Below are positions 36,471 to 47,800 of a DNA stretch of 64,000 nt, one piece after another. Position numbers and translations under genes: made by a program. Positions within the stretch are counted from its first letter, which is position 1. Each line of letters begins with the position of its first letter. Source of the DNA: Acanthosepion esculentum (Eukaryota > Mollusca > Cephalopoda > Sepiida > Sepiidae); NCBI GenBank assembly GCA_964036315.1, contig OZ038492.1, positions 36,453,118 through 36,517,117 of the forward strand, given 5' to 3'. The notes below the pieces were generated by a model. It saw only the letters and a list, made by a program, of their open reading frames with translations. It did no database searches and was not told the DNA's origin.

Positions 36471-37189
36471 GGCTGTGACATATGGTTAATTCCCTTAGAG
36501 CCAAGCGATCTTTTCTCCAGTCTTGTCTCTTATGTGGTGTTGTCCAGTCGTTTATTAGACATAGGTTGCTGAAATTCAAGATTGAGTCCTGTCTTCTGGT
36601 TAAACGGGCTTTCGTAAAACATGAGTTAAATAAATTATTTTAGTATTTCTCCTCATGTTTACGTCTATATCGGTTTTCCTCATCTGATATCAAGAACAAG
36701 TTATCTTTTATTGTTTTTTCAGTTTTTCTCCTTACTTAGTAACAATTCTTCTGTGATGTGGGACGGCTTCGCTTGACACATCTGCTATATCAATCGGAAG
36801 CTCGTTATCACTTCCAAAAGTGCTCGTTATATTCGAGACTTCGTAGACGCCGGTACTTGTAGTAACGCCTTCCAATAATATCCGCACTAGTAATACTTGT
36901 CCAAGTAGTAATTGCTAAATAGTATAATGATCAGAAGAGAATCATAATCCGTATAGTAGTAGAGTAGAGAGAGTGGACGTATAGCAATAGTGGATAGACC
37001 AGAAGAGTGAACAGTGAATGTATAGTTATCACGCTACTTCCTTTTTATTCATTTCCTTTATGATCGCGTGATCTGCTTAATGATGAAATCGCCTGTCCTA
37101 CTCTCTGGCGATCTAGTTTCGAACCACAGGGTCGGAAAAACCACAAATTCGTTTACTATTTGAAAAGCGTATTAAATTGAAGAATCAAA
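36471..37189. other. Unassigned; weak similarity to 48.3-48.5 kb
   Basis: Nothing firmly recognised. The reverse complement of about 36830-37010 has the same loose motif order as 48300-48490 (ctattctc…tatac, gatca, tattac, gaag-cg). This may be an old LTR-like or SINE-like repeat. Confidence 0.35.
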
Positions 37190-39720
37190 GTTATCTTAAT
37201 TCTCTCGTCTCCAGAAGATTTGGTTTTGAAACTATAGATTTAGATAAACATATATTTAATTTCTCCAATGAATGCTCATACAGAGATTGAACGACTTGTT
37301 CTCTCTAGCGGGCCGAGTTTTTGTATTGCCCCCCCCCCTCTCGAAAGTAAGTGAAAAGCAAATTTTTGCTGACTTTGAACTTTTGTTCTCTCAGTTAAAC
37401 TTACAGAAATCTACCTCTCCTGAGAAGTTTTCTAGATTATTCGAATTATCTAGATAATATTCATCTCTCTCTGCTGATTTTGATTTCGTTACTTGGCAGA
37501 GTGTTCGCTTCTAAACTATTAAGTCTTTAAAATCTAGAAGAAATATTTACATCACGAGGTCAGATAATGGCTCTGGAGAGGGGATTTTGAATAGTCAGGT
37601 TTATATTGGCAAAATTGATGTCATTTTATATGATTCCTCAAAGTTTAGGAGGATTGCTCCGGCAACTGCATGTGATAATACCAAAAAACAGAGGTGAAAA
37701 TATAGAGATAGTTACTCTATGTATTTAAAAATAAAGTGATTTCTAAGAGTGTGTGCAATCACATCAGACCTGTTGGGTTCCAACGTGCCCGATTGTACGG
37801 TTTACCTAAGGTACATAATCACAGTGTGCCTTTTCCAAAACTTTTGTCTATGATCGTTTCTGTACAACAAGGAATGGATAAATGTTTAGCCGAAATACTC
37901 CAACCTGTTTCTGACTCTTTCTCCACTTACTGTATTTCCGACTCATTTAAATTTTCTAATTTGGATTTCTGTGGTAACGAAGGAAAGAATACTGAGCTCT
38001 TACGTGACATCTGTCCTTCTTTACGCCAGCGAATGTTGGACGATTGCCTCGAAGACGAAGAAGAGGCACGAAACGACGGAGATGTGGTTCTACAGAAGGC
38101 TGCTAAGTATTTCATGGACCGAGCGTGTGAGCAAGGATGAGGTCAGAGAGGATGAAAACAAGGAGGAAGCTTATACTTAACAGCAGGAAGAGGCAGCTGA
38201 AGTTCCTAGAGCACAAAATGAGGAAGGAGGGCCTGGAGAATCTGATACTCACAGATCGAATAGCAAGAAAGTGAAACAAATGGGAGAACAACGCGTGATA
38301 TACCTGGCGGGCTTAAGCAAGTGGATGACAGAACGTGGTCTGGGGGAGGTGGCAGAGGGAAGGAACTTGTTGAAAGTTGCAAGTGATAGGTGGAGGTGGA
38401 GAGCCATGATCACCTACGTCCTGAAAGGACACGCACTTAGTAAGAAAATAAAATAAATTTTATTAGAAATTCTGAAATTTGTTCTGGAAAAAAAAAAAAC
38501 TTTTAATATTGTGAGTTTGTACACGAACGTGCTCCTTCAAGACATGTTTCAAATTTGTTCCGATGTTCTCAATATAAGGGTCACCAGTATCCTGTGTTAA
38601 TTCCGGAAGCTCTTTTCTTGGAGTTTATGCATTTAGCAACAGAGGGATTTGTGTTTGTTTCCGACAATATTAGCATGCCCAAATCAATGGGGGTCTCATT
38701 GGGCAGTCTCCTGCTTTCAGTATTGGCGAACATTTTTTATGGTTTCTCCGGGAGCCATTTATTTGAAAAATTCCGCAAACCCCATGTATATTTGTGTTAT
38801 GTTGGTGACACCTTCCCCAACTTTGATTCTATGGCATTGATTAAACGACGCTACGGTTTTTCAAACACAACTTAATTCCCTTCATCCATTCTTGCAATTC
38901 ACCATATAAGGGAAGAATGATTGCACTTTGCCTTTTTGGGGCGTTCTTGTTGAACGTGAAGATGGTTTGTTTATTACCAGTATTTATCGCAAATCTACGT
39001 TCACGGGTCTGTAAACTCGAATTCTTTTGTTTCTAAGTCCCGTAAAATTAATCTGGTATCTACCTTAGTCCATGGCGCGTTGATGATTTTTCTCTCCCTG
39101 TACCCTTAAACAGAAACTTGAGGAAATTCCTTGTAATTTTATTGACAATGGTTTCCAAATGTCATCAAACCTCTTATTCAACGTAAGATCAAACGTTTCA
39201 ATGAATCGGTAGCTTTTGGTCCCTCCTTCTGTTCCATTTATTTGAAACTACCGTGGCTAGGTAGGGAGAGTCAAATACGAAGTGTCAGCGTGTATTACAT
39301 CAGATTTTTTGACTGTCAAGTTTCGTGTTGTTTATGAGTCCCGTTCGATGTTTCCCACTTTAGTTGTATTGTGTATAACTTTAAATGTCAGTGCGATATT
39401 GAATACGTGGGACGTACCAATCAGGGACCAGAGACTCAAATTGGTCAACATGTTCCTGCTACTACAAGATCAGGTAATTTCAGTCATTCTTCCAGGATAA
39501 GCCAGTCTTTACACAACTCCGCCATAGGTCACCAACTGTTTAATAACTCTGACAGTGCTAATAAGTATGATGATTTTTTCACTGTTCTACACAGGGTCAG
39601 GTCCTCTCAACATTTAACCATTTATAAGACGGCTTATATTAAGATACACGAACCAGGCCTGGGTAAGAAAAAAGAGCATTTCAGTCGCTCATTCTGTTTA
39701 GCTGGAGGGTTGTGAGTAAC
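37190..39720 (+). pseudogene. Penelope-like retroelement, interrupted and decayed
   Basis: A Penelope-like element (reverse transcriptase plus GIY-YIG endonuclease), recognisable from end to end despite frameshifts. About 37260-37450 holds the N-terminal region (RVFVLPPPLSK…FELLFSQL). About 37530-37680 holds SRRNIYITRSDNGSG and a SKFRRI block, typical of the region before the RT. About 37780-37965 holds RLYGLPKVH and SFSTYCISDSFKF (RT motifs 1-2). After an insertion, about 38500-38560 holds NIVSLYTNV (motif 3), then MGVSLGSLLLSVLANIF (motif 4) and CYVGDTF (motif 5, 38795-38812). About 39340-39710 is the GIY-YIG domain with CQCDIEYVGRT and a final [15 protein letters not shown] block. The usual YVDD is YVGD here, so one catalytic Asp is lost. 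Confidence 0.9.
37975..38460 (+). mobile_element. 5'-truncated LINE-B fragment inside the Penelope element
   Basis: Splits the Penelope RT between motif 2 and motif 3. Reads VLLYASECWTIASKTKKR, then EMWFYRRLLSISWTERVS, and later RWRWRAMITYVLKGHA. This is the C-terminal end of a non-LTR retrotransposon protein. It ends in an A-rich stretch (aagaaaataaaataaa). Same strand as the host element. A 5'-truncated copy of about 480 bp fits target-primed reverse transcription. Related copies lie at 43.75-44.94 kb. Confidence 0.85.
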
Positions 39721-39778
39721 ATTTTTGTCCGTTTTAATACGCACTTGGAAAATTTAGTTATTCTTATTACTCCATTCC

Positions 39779-39779
<1 letters not shown>

Positions 39780-39859
<80 letters not shown>

Positions 39860-39928
39860 CGACAAAAATATATATGTTCTGTTATAATAAAGACATTATT
39901 ATAACAGATCATATATATTTTTGTCGTA

Positions 39929-39978
<50 letters not shown>

Positions 39979-39998
39979 GTGTGTGTGTGTGTGTGTGT
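39780..39998. repeat. TA tracts enclosing a near-perfect hairpin, then GT run
   Basis: TA at 39780-39857 and 39931-39966, GT at about 39978-39998. Between the TA tracts, 39857-39929 is a near-perfect palindrome with arms of about 34 bases (ttacgacaaaaatatatatg at the left) and a 5-base loop. Confidence 0.93.
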
Positions 39999-40920
39999 AA
40001 ACCAAATGATGTCAAGTAATCGTGATGCTCTCTTTCGGAATAACTTATTTTCTAAGGGAGAATGTCAACAAGAAGTAAGTTGCTATTTCGAAGGGGGTAC
40101 AGAAAAATGTTAGTGTAAGTCTTTCTTTTTTCAGAAACTTCAGCTTACACCTTATATATAAATCAGGTGGTTGGCTATCCATTCCTTGGTTCATATTAAT
40201 ATTAAAAACTGTCTTTAAGTAGCGCTCTCATCTGTTTTCATATACGCCGATTTACGGGACACACACTTCTACAAAATATTTATCGATTAGAACTAAACCT
40301 GTAATGCTGGTTTCTTTTGGCCAAACCATTACCTATATTGTCTACCCGCATTCCTCATTTTGCACTAGTCAACGCCATCATCAGCATAATCATCATCATC
40401 ATCTATTTTCTTTTTTATTATCATAGCCTCTGTATTTTGAGAGACAGCTACAGTTCGTCGTGCCATTAATATTTATACAAGTGATTCATTGCGCGATAAA
40501 GCTAGGGACAAGAAGAACATTAATAATAATATAATATCGACATACCCATCCATCTTGAGGAAACTGTTGGGCGTTTAAGTCTTCTTTCCATTATTTCAGT
40601 TCACCGTTTCGAAATTTAAATCCAACCTATCGTCTCCGTTGTTTTCTCTCTTAATCCCATTCTTATTTTTCGCAAATCTTAGTTAAGATTCTTTTTTATT
40701 AACGTATCGATTCTTTCTTTTTAATTAATAAACGATGCTCCTTCCTTTAAGACGTTCACATTAACTCTTCTTATATTTGTTCATATATTCTTTTCTTTTC
40801 CCTCTCCTTTCATGATTTCTTTCTTTTTATTTCATATTTTTTAACTTTTTTCCTTTTCAATTAACACACTTTCCTGATCGGTCTTTCAAAAATCCTGTTC
40901 ATCTTCAAGAATATTTTCTT
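39999..40920. other. Unassigned sequence
   Basis: No gene or element recognised. A short ATC run lies near 40370-40402; 40590-40920 is T-rich. Confidence 0.5.
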
Positions 40921-40924
40921 TTGA

Positions 40925-41545
40925 ATTGTTATATATTATATTTTCTAGAATTGTTATATTCTTATATTTTTCTAGAATTTTCATATTCTTATATTTTTGT
41001 AGATATGTTATATTCTTATATATATTCTAGAATTGTTATATTCCTATATTTCCTATAATTGATATATTGAAATATATTAAAATTTTATATTTTCTAGAAA
41101 TATATTCTTTATTTTTCTGGAATTTTTATATTCTTTATTTTCTAGAATTGTTATATTTTTATTTTTCTAGAATTTTTATATTTTTTATTTTTTCTAGAAT
41201 TGTTATATTTTTCGAATGTTTATATTCGTATGTTTTCCAGAATTGTTATATTTGTATATTTTTTCTAGAATTGTTACATTCTCATATTCTTATATTTTTG
41301 TTGATTCGTTATATCCGTATATATTTTCTAGAATTGTTATATCCGTATATATTTTCTAGAATTGTTATATTCGTATATTTTCTATATTTGTTATTTATTT
41401 TATTTTCTAGAATTATATTCACATGTTTTTCTAGAATTGTTATATACTTATATCTTTCTAGAATTCTTAGCTTCGTATATTGTTCTAGAAATGTTAGCTT
41501 CGTATATTTTTTCTAGAATTGTTAGCTTCGCGTATTTTCTACAAT
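40925..41545. repeat. AT-rich minisatellite built on TCTAGAA
   Basis: About 18 units of 24-35 bp of the form ttttctagaattgttatattcg, for example at about 40946, 41027, 41139, 41264, 41328, 41355, 41406, 41433, 41457, 41485 and 41513. Several units have lost the motif (tctggaa, gtagata, tctatat). The open frame across it (FLELLYSYIF-type repeats) is a by-product. Confidence 0.92.
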
Positions 41546-41559
41546 CGAAATTCCAACGT

Positions 41560-41640
41560 ATATCATGTGCAGAAGGCTGGAGCATACAACGGCCTAAATG
41601 TCGTGAATATGACAATAACGATAAAATAACAGTCTGAACA
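41560..41640 (+). repeat. Dispersed repeat end, partner at 47.69 kb
   Basis: Contains agaaggctggagcatacaac, then cctaaatgtcgtg and tatgacaataacgat. The order matches aggaaggctggagggaacaa, ccgaaacgttg and tatgacaacaacaaaga at 47716-47771. Possibly the 3' end of a retroelement. Confidence 0.65.
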
Positions 41641-42689
41641 ATGTAAATAGTGTTTTTTTAAAACACTTCAATTATCTTTTTAAATGTTTCTATTCCTCCT
41701 CCCTTATTTTTCTTCTCCGTTTCTTTCTCTTCTACTATTTAAGTTTCCTTCTTTAATATTCCTCCAACTTTCTGATCGTTAATCCCTACTTTTCTTTTAA
41801 ATCGACTGTCACTTTATCAAATGATCTTTCAGATCTTCTTCTTGTAGAATTATCATCTTAATTATTCTTCGCTATCTCTTGTCAGCTTCATTATTCTGTC
41901 ATCATTTTCTTTTATCATTTTCTATAGTTATTTTTCTCCTCATAACTGTCACTTTTATTTCTTGGAAAAACTCAAGAAAAATAAAAAACATACAGAAATT
42001 TAAACCAAATAGATTAAAAGAGCGGGAGTTTAAAAAGTTCCGATTGAAAATATCAAAAACGAGGTTGTAGCATAAAGCATACTTCAATATCAATTTTTTG
42101 TAAAAAAAAAAAAAAAGGAACTAAAAATTGAAGCCTAGTGTTTCGACTATAAATCTCTAACGGAGAACGAAACTATATGTCACATGACGAGTTTTGTCAA
42201 ATGAGTGTCTGCCTCTCTGGAATATGATCTTTAGTTCACGTATATTTTAAACATTCGATAATTACGCCTCATTAATTCTTTCGTTTAGAATATTAAAATG
42301 AAGAGACCTTCGTTAGTTTGGGCGTTTCAGAAACGAGAGAGGATTGCGGGACCAATACATTTTGGAATTGACATGTTTCGTTTTTTGAATGATATTAATA
42401 TAAACGAACGCCAATAAGGACTGCAATAACTTTGAAAACTTATTTTATTCTAGTGAATCCAGGAACTGATAAAACTTAAAAGCCGCAAAACTTTTTCTCG
42501 TGAAGAAAGAGTAACCGCAAATCATAAATGAAAGTAATGTAAACCTTTGGGGAATTAAAAATGCAAACAGCACGACCAAATAAACAGTGTAACGAAAATA
42601 AGAACGAAATGCAGACTGGTGAATGCAACTCTACACAAAAATAGAAAAAGTGTACTGACTCACTATATCTCCATTACGTATTGGGAACA
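41641..42689. other. Unassigned sequence
   Basis: T-rich then mixed sequence; poly(A) at about 42103-42116. No gene recognised. Confidence 0.5.
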
Positions 42690-43740
42690 TCAAAATCAAG
42701 CAGCCTCCAAAATTAAACCGCTTTCTATTAATCATCTAAGAGATCCCTCATTGCCTTCCCCTAGCTTGGCTGATGCTAACCTCCTGACAAGTGACTTGTT
42801 GTGCCTTATCGGTCTGACATGGAGTGGAAAGATTACAATGACGCCATTGCTAGGTCAGCTGTTAAGAATTTGATTCACTGTATCGTGGTAGACAATTTTT
42901 CTCTCTAGAATCTATCCGACATATCCATAAGTCAATGCTTAGAATATTCCTGTCACGTATGGTCCGTTACTCCTGCTATTTATCTGATAAAATCCAAAAA
43001 AGAATCAGCAATATTGTTGGTCATAATCTAGTGTCTCCTCTTCACTCATTTTTCCACCGCCGTAATGTTGTCTCCCAATGCTTTTTCTATAAATATTGTC
43101 ATGGTAATTGTTCGGAAGAGCTCTTTGGTAAATATACATTGATGCTAGTTTTAAATTGTTGTTTTATTCCCCTCTCGCTACAGACAATGACTTGTACATA
43201 TGGGGACTAGTTAGGATTTTCATAGAGACAATGAGGTATTATGGTGGATGTAGTAAGAAAGGTAAGTAAGAAAGCGTTGTTTTGGAGTTAGGAATATTGT
43301 GACATGTTTGGGTGAGTGTTTGTGGCTAGCTAAGTTTAAAGTTCGGAGAGATAAAGACCGCCCTTTTTCCCTTTCCCCATTTTGGCCTTGTGCCACATTT
43401 TGTAAATATTACAAATAAATACTGCTCTTCGCTATGGTACCTAGACTTTTTGGAATTAAGCGCCATATTCGGCTGGTCACAGGTGATTAGATTAGATGTA
43501 ACCTTAAATTAAATGCTAACAGTTTTTTTTCTTTGCACTTTCCTCTTGTGAAACTTTCGTCAGGCTCCATGCTCTCCAACTGACTTTACTCTTCCAAACA
43601 ATGTCAATCGCTATATACTCTCCTCCTGATTATTCTTCCTTTGTTCTGACGTCTTAGTAATGTGTCTGGTTATAATTATTCCAAACCAAGTAACCTGTTG
43701 TGACTTAGTGGCTTCAACGTCTTGCTTGGGACGAACTCAT
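42690..43740 (+). pseudogene. LINE-A C-terminal half, interrupted
   Basis: Decayed non-LTR retrotransposon. Around 42810-42900 it reads LTDMEWKDYNDAIARSAVKN, the region after the RT palm. Around 42915-43120 it reads ESIRHIHKSMLR, then LSDKIQKRISNIVGHNL and HRRNVV…FYKYCHGNCSEELF. The frame resumes after an insertion at 43424 with SSLFAMVPRLFGIK. The conserved C-terminal block (gctaacagtttttt…ctccatgctctcc) is at 43515-43610 and the family tail (ttagtggcttcaacgtcttg) at 43705-43735. Frameshifts throughout. Confidence 0.85.
43126..43423. mobile_element. 298-bp insertion with 6-bp direct repeats
   Basis: Interrupts the LINE-A frame between the GNCSEEL and SLFAMVPRLF blocks, which are adjacent in the 62.6-kb copy. 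GCTCTT occurs on both sides (43120-43125 and 43424-43429), as expected of a target-site duplication. It starts TGGTAAATAT and ends with AATAAATACT, including an AATAAA. No coding sequence. It could be a solo LTR or a SINE; unclassified. Confidence 0.65.
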
Positions 43741-43744
43741 TTTT

Positions 43745-43995
43745 TTAAGGTACAGAAATATAACTACTTTAGTAGCATAGTAATAGACAATGGAATATGT
43801 GGCAGAGAATTTCGAGGACGTATAGTAATATAGAAAGATGTCTTCTAGAAACCAAGCAAAATATTACGATATAGAAAAATTAAAAAGAAGGAACAAATGT
43901 CGAAGTAATCTATCTCCTATACGGCTGTGAATCCTGAACAGTCTCCTCAGAAATGGAGAGTTGTGGTTCTACCGTAGAAGTTTGGATGGAAAACT
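43745..43995 (+). pseudogene. LINE-B fragment 1
   Basis: Reads VQKYNYFSSIVIDNGICGREFRGRIV and, after frame changes, LLYGCES followed by TVSSEME. This corresponds to the FKYLGSVL…LLYGSECW segment that is also present in the next fragment, so this stretch is represented twice. Several stops. Confidence 0.7.
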
Positions 43996-44029
43996 TTAAG
44001 CACAAATATACTATAGACTGAGTCAGAAA

Positions 44030-44935
44030 TAAAACAACTGAACCTGCTAGACAGGGTGGTAGAAGGAAGCGAGTTAAAAGGACTAACCATCGTCCTCAAG
44101 AAGACGGTATGGTCTTCAGCAAGAGAAAAATCCCGAGATGCGAGTTACGAATTGGAGATATAGACATCAAGCTTGTTCAGATGTTTAAATATTTGGGAAG
44201 CGTCTTAACAGGGTATAGGAAATGTGCAACGAAAACCGTACACGTATTGCACTGGATAAAGAGACATTGCCAAAGTTAAGCAAGGTACTCTGAAATGGAA
44301 TAATTTCACTAGAAACAAAGAAAAGAGCCCCAGATTGCCTTGTGGTATTCATCCTCTTATATGAAAGTGAATGTTGAAAAATCTCTTCGCGGATGAGGTA
44401 AAAATAGATGCAGTGGAAATGTGGTTCTCCATAAGGATACTGAGAATTCCATGCAACAAGGAAGTCTTAAATAAAATAGCAACAGAACGAACACTGCTAC
44501 TCGGAATCAGCAATTACAGCTGGTTTTCCTTGGACAGATAATGAGTAAAAGGGAATATTGAGGGAAAGAGAAATAAGGGAAGCCAGCGAGTCCCTCATCT
44601 AAGAAGCTTGTGTGAATAAATGGTGATAGTGGGGGCATGGTTCTTAGCAAACGGAGAAAAACCTCTAATATCCATACGAGATAGGAAGTTGTGGAGAGAC
44701 ATGGCGGCCTATGTTCTGAAGCGACGCGCCACATATAAAAAGAAGAAGGTGCATAAAATCAGAAAGAGACCGTTTCTGGGAGGCATAACCAGGAGAGAAG
44801 GCCATGGGAGTATAATAGTCATGACGCACAATGAAGGAAAGAGAAACGGGACAAAACAGCGAGTGACCTGGCAAAATAATTAGCGTGAGTAGATACGAGG
44901 AAATGGAAAAATCTCGATGGGAAAGAGACTGATAC
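44030..44935 (+). pseudogene. LINE-B fragment 2, C-terminal region
   Basis: NLLDRVVEGSELKGLTI, then MVFSKRKIPRCELRIGDI and QMFKYLGSVLTG (to about 44215), then LYESEC, AVEMWFSIRILRIP (about 44350-44460) and RKLWRDMAAYVLKR at about 44680-44730. This is the post-palm and C-terminal region of an endonuclease/RT-type LINE. Frameshifts and stops show it is dead. Same family as the copy inside the Penelope element at 37.98 kb. Confidence 0.82.
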
Positions 44936-45089
44936 TTGGGACAAGTAAGTTTAAGTTGTGTATTGATTGAATTGTTTTTCTTCTAGCTTATCAACCTTTC
45001 GCATGTTATTTAAAGCCATAAAATATTTTTAGATTGTAAGAATAATTTTGGAGATAATAATGATTTTTCACAATATATGTTCTGCTAAG

Positions 45090-45350
45090 TAACCCATAGG
45101 TGGTGGGTGATAAGTGGGTTCATAACATTCACAAGCCTATTTGCACGTAAGTGAATATAATGAACTTGACTGGAATTGAAACTCCGTTCTTTGATTTCCA
45201 ATTCCATGCCGTTATCCATTCCAACAGGCTCACATCCAAGCTTACAGCAGCTGGTACGCCTAAACGTACAGATATCTAGGTACTGACCAGGTTCATGTTG
45301 TTTAATTTCGGAGATCATATGAATATCGGTGTTTAAACGCTTAAGTTGCG
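45090..45350 (-). mobile_element. Chimeric 5S rRNA/tRNA-derived SINE, copy 1
   Basis: In minus-strand order there are three parts. About 45350-45238 resembles 5S rRNA from gatctccgaaattaaaca through acctggtcagtacctaga to ggtacc-like…gctgctgtaagctt. About 45237-45165 is tRNA-like, with ggaatggataacggcatgg at the A-box position and gagtttcaattcca at the B-box position. A tail follows, starting gttcattatattcacttacg. The same three-part order occurs at 56.9-57.1 kb. Strongly diverged, not a functional 5S gene. Confidence 0.82.
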
Positions 45351-45479
45351 CAGATTCATGGCAATTCCGGACCTGTAAAAGAAGCTCATAAAAAGGAAAG
45401 TACTATAATTCTGAAGCACAAAGACTAATAGAAAATTAGTAAAAGAACTAAAACAGATGAATACGGTTTCTCTGAAACA

Positions 45480-46170
45480 ATTCATAGCAGCTGTTGAAAA
45501 TATCTCCCAGAAAAAAAGAAATTCGACGCGGGTGGATTAAACAAACGGGGAATAATCGAATATTTGCCGACAATTACATAAACCCTCCAGCTATGGAATC
45601 TCTGGAAGGGCTTTTTCAATTATCAAGTTTAGACAGTCATCAGAATCCCCTAAGACAATGCCGACATTCCTGATGATTCTCTCCTTAATCCTACACTCTT
45701 TCTACTCTATATTAATGATTAGCCTAAGAACACACTCCGATCATTAATGAATACAACAGTTTATAGGTGTACCTCCAAATATCTGGACGAGCAGAAACTT
45801 ACAGTCATCGGAATCCCCTAAGACAATGCCGCCATTCCTCAGTGTTCTCACCTTAGCCCTATCCACTTTCTACTTCATATTAACGATAAGCCTAAGAACA
45901 CATTTCTATAATTAAAAAAAATATGCGGATGATATAACAGTTTATAAATGCATCTCCAAATATCTAGATGACCAGAACATGACAAATAATCTCTCCCCAT
46001 AACTAACACTGGTTGCTCTATGAATGGAGGGAATCATTTTAAAAATTCAATACGTTCAATTCCAAACTATTAACGTTCCGCCATCACTGAGTAGACTGTG
46101 ATCTTTAAACTATCATGATAGATCCATCATGTAAATTAAAGCCTGATGGTTCCAAGTAATGTAGCTTGTT
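45480..46170 (+). pseudogene. LINE-A reverse transcriptase palm, with internal tandem duplication
   Basis: A LINE RT palm remnant. Around 45797-45945 it reads VIGIPQDNAAIPQCSHLSPI, then FLLHINDKPKN and KKYADDITVYKC. YADD, the catalytic motif, lies at 45922-45933. The preceding 164 bp (from about 45633) is a second version of the same segment (cagtcatcagaatcccctaagacaatg and cagtcatcggaatcccctaagacaatg), in which the YADD region is partly deleted. Stops interrupt both. Downstream, decayed sequence continues to about 46170. Confidence 0.8.
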
Positions 46171-46282
46171 AAAACATTTGCCATGAAATTAACGATAGTG
46201 TAGCGAGTTTTCCGACGTTTTGTCTTCGAGTAAGAGGTCGTAGAGTGGAAATCACTCATTAACCACGAATTTCCGATTTCTT

Positions 46283-46369
46283 TTTGAATTTGTCGGTCTG
46301 ATGAATTGGATCGTGATTACGATTCCGATGTAATAAATTATAACATGGAATATTAGTGTTTGAGCCTTT

Positions 46370-46374
<5 letters not shown>
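46283..46374 (+). repeat. Half of a foldback repeat (partner 52.8 kb)
   Basis: aatttgtcggtctgatgaattgga, cgattcc, aaattataac and ggaatattagtgttt occur here in the same order as the loop and right arm of the palindromic element at 52815-52978. The left arm is missing. A TA tract follows. Confidence 0.7.

Positions 46375-46425
<51 letters not shown>
46375..46425. repeat. TA microsatellite
   Basis: About 25 TA units. Confidence 0.98.
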
Positions 46426-46428
<3 letters not shown>

Positions 46429-47689
46429 GCAAAATGAGAATTTTTTTAAGAAAAAATGCATTAACGGGACATAATGTAATTTACGTTAAGACATTGTTCC
46501 CCCGATTTTCAATATAACTGTATCGTTAGAAAAATTAGATTTTAAACTAATTTCAATTCAGTTTTAATTCTTATCCATTTTATTTTCACTTTGACGTATT
46601 CCATATAGTCTAGGAATGACGAAAAACATTAAAAAGACAAAACAAAATCCTAATATGCAAGTTTACTGTTTTAATGTTGTTTAATGTTGTCTCGGAATCT
46701 ATTAAGGTTAATATAATTTTCGGCTCGATACGTTTGACCCGTTTTTACGTTTTATTGGTTTATATTGCTTTATATAAACATTAAAATAAATATATAAATA
46801 AATATTAACTGAATTGAGATTAGCGAAAGTATAATTTCTACAACGATACAGTTAAAGTAAAAATAAAGCCATCAGCCAATTTTCCTGAATCGATAATGGA
46901 GATCATATTTGTAATAAAAATCTTTTTTTTTTCTTTTAGAACGCTGGTTCATCGGCGAAATATGTCAACATATTTTTTTCGGTATTGGTTATTCACCATT
47001 ACTTGCAGTGTTTTGTTGAAAGCACTTCAACACGATTTGAGTAAAATCCTGCACATTTCCATGTGTTGCATTTTGTGTTGTCTCTTCCCCCCCTACTACA
47101 TAATGGGATCAACGAAAAGGACGATTTCTTTTTCCTATTCGTTTTTATTAGAAAAGAGGGCGGACGTGGCAGCCTGGATTGTAAGAGGCAGCGGGGGGAA
47201 TGACGCCATGTGAACGCATGCCGTACGTTGTCTCTGCGACCCTCCGCCGGCGGTTTTAGTCGGCCTCTCTGTGTGTGGGAAGCGTATCAACGCTTCAAAA
47301 TTCCAGCGATCCTCTGTTGAATTCGCGCCGTTTTGGACTTATGTCCAAAAGCCAGATAAAGGCAATACATCACTGTCAGAACACCACGAGATTCTCCGGC
47401 CAATCGCTGACCATTCTGGCACTGACCTTCGCATTCTGAAACAGATGTGAAACTCTTTGTCGACTTTTGGTTTTCGCTAGAGAACGCTTTCCTTATCTCA
47501 ATGCTTTGCAGTTATCGAGAAAAAGTAATAAATTGGTTTGTGCAGGGTCAGGGTGAATTCGGCGGATGAACAAAAATGATGTTATGTATTATTCGGTGTA
47601 TGCATTGCACTGACATGGAAGCTGACAATAATTTACCCCTAGACATGAGCAGTGGAACGAGAAGAGTAAAATTTTCAGTTCAGAATTCC
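46426..47689. other. Unassigned; contains a relatively GC-rich segment
   Basis: Mostly AT-rich. From about 47155 to 47420 GC content is clearly higher, with several CG dinucleotides. An open frame at 46896-47213 (105 codons, hydrophobic and cysteine-containing) matches nothing I know. Confidence 0.45.
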
Positions 47690-47800
47690 TTGTAGGTTGA
47701 CCAGATCGATATACACCTGAGGAAGGCTGGAGGGAACAACAACCGAAACGTTGTTATGACAACAACAAAGATGAGGACAATTGTCCGAAAATAAATTTTA
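47690..47800 (+). repeat. Dispersed repeat end with CTGAGGA…CCGAAAC core
   Basis: Contains cacctgaggaaggctgg, then caacaaccgaaacgttgtta and tgacaacaacaaagatg. GGCTG and CAACC can pair with one mismatch, GAAAC follows, then a GTTGT/ACAAC hairpin. Shares motif order with 41560-41640. Such cores occur in Penelope-type elements, but the pairing expected for a hammerhead is incomplete. Confidence 0.55.

Noticed and set aside
38271..38456. Independent small gene inside the Penelope element
   Set aside because: It is the C-terminal end of the LINE-B fragment (RWRWRAM block).
41067..41516. 149-codon hydrophobic ORF
   Set aside because: It is the translation of the TCTAGAA minisatellite.
46303..46360. 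CTGATGA followed by a hairpin, as a hammerhead ribozyme (also at 52.89 kb)
   Set aside because: A stem II-like pairing is possible, but GAAAC is not in the right place and the sequence is better explained as the loop of a foldback element.
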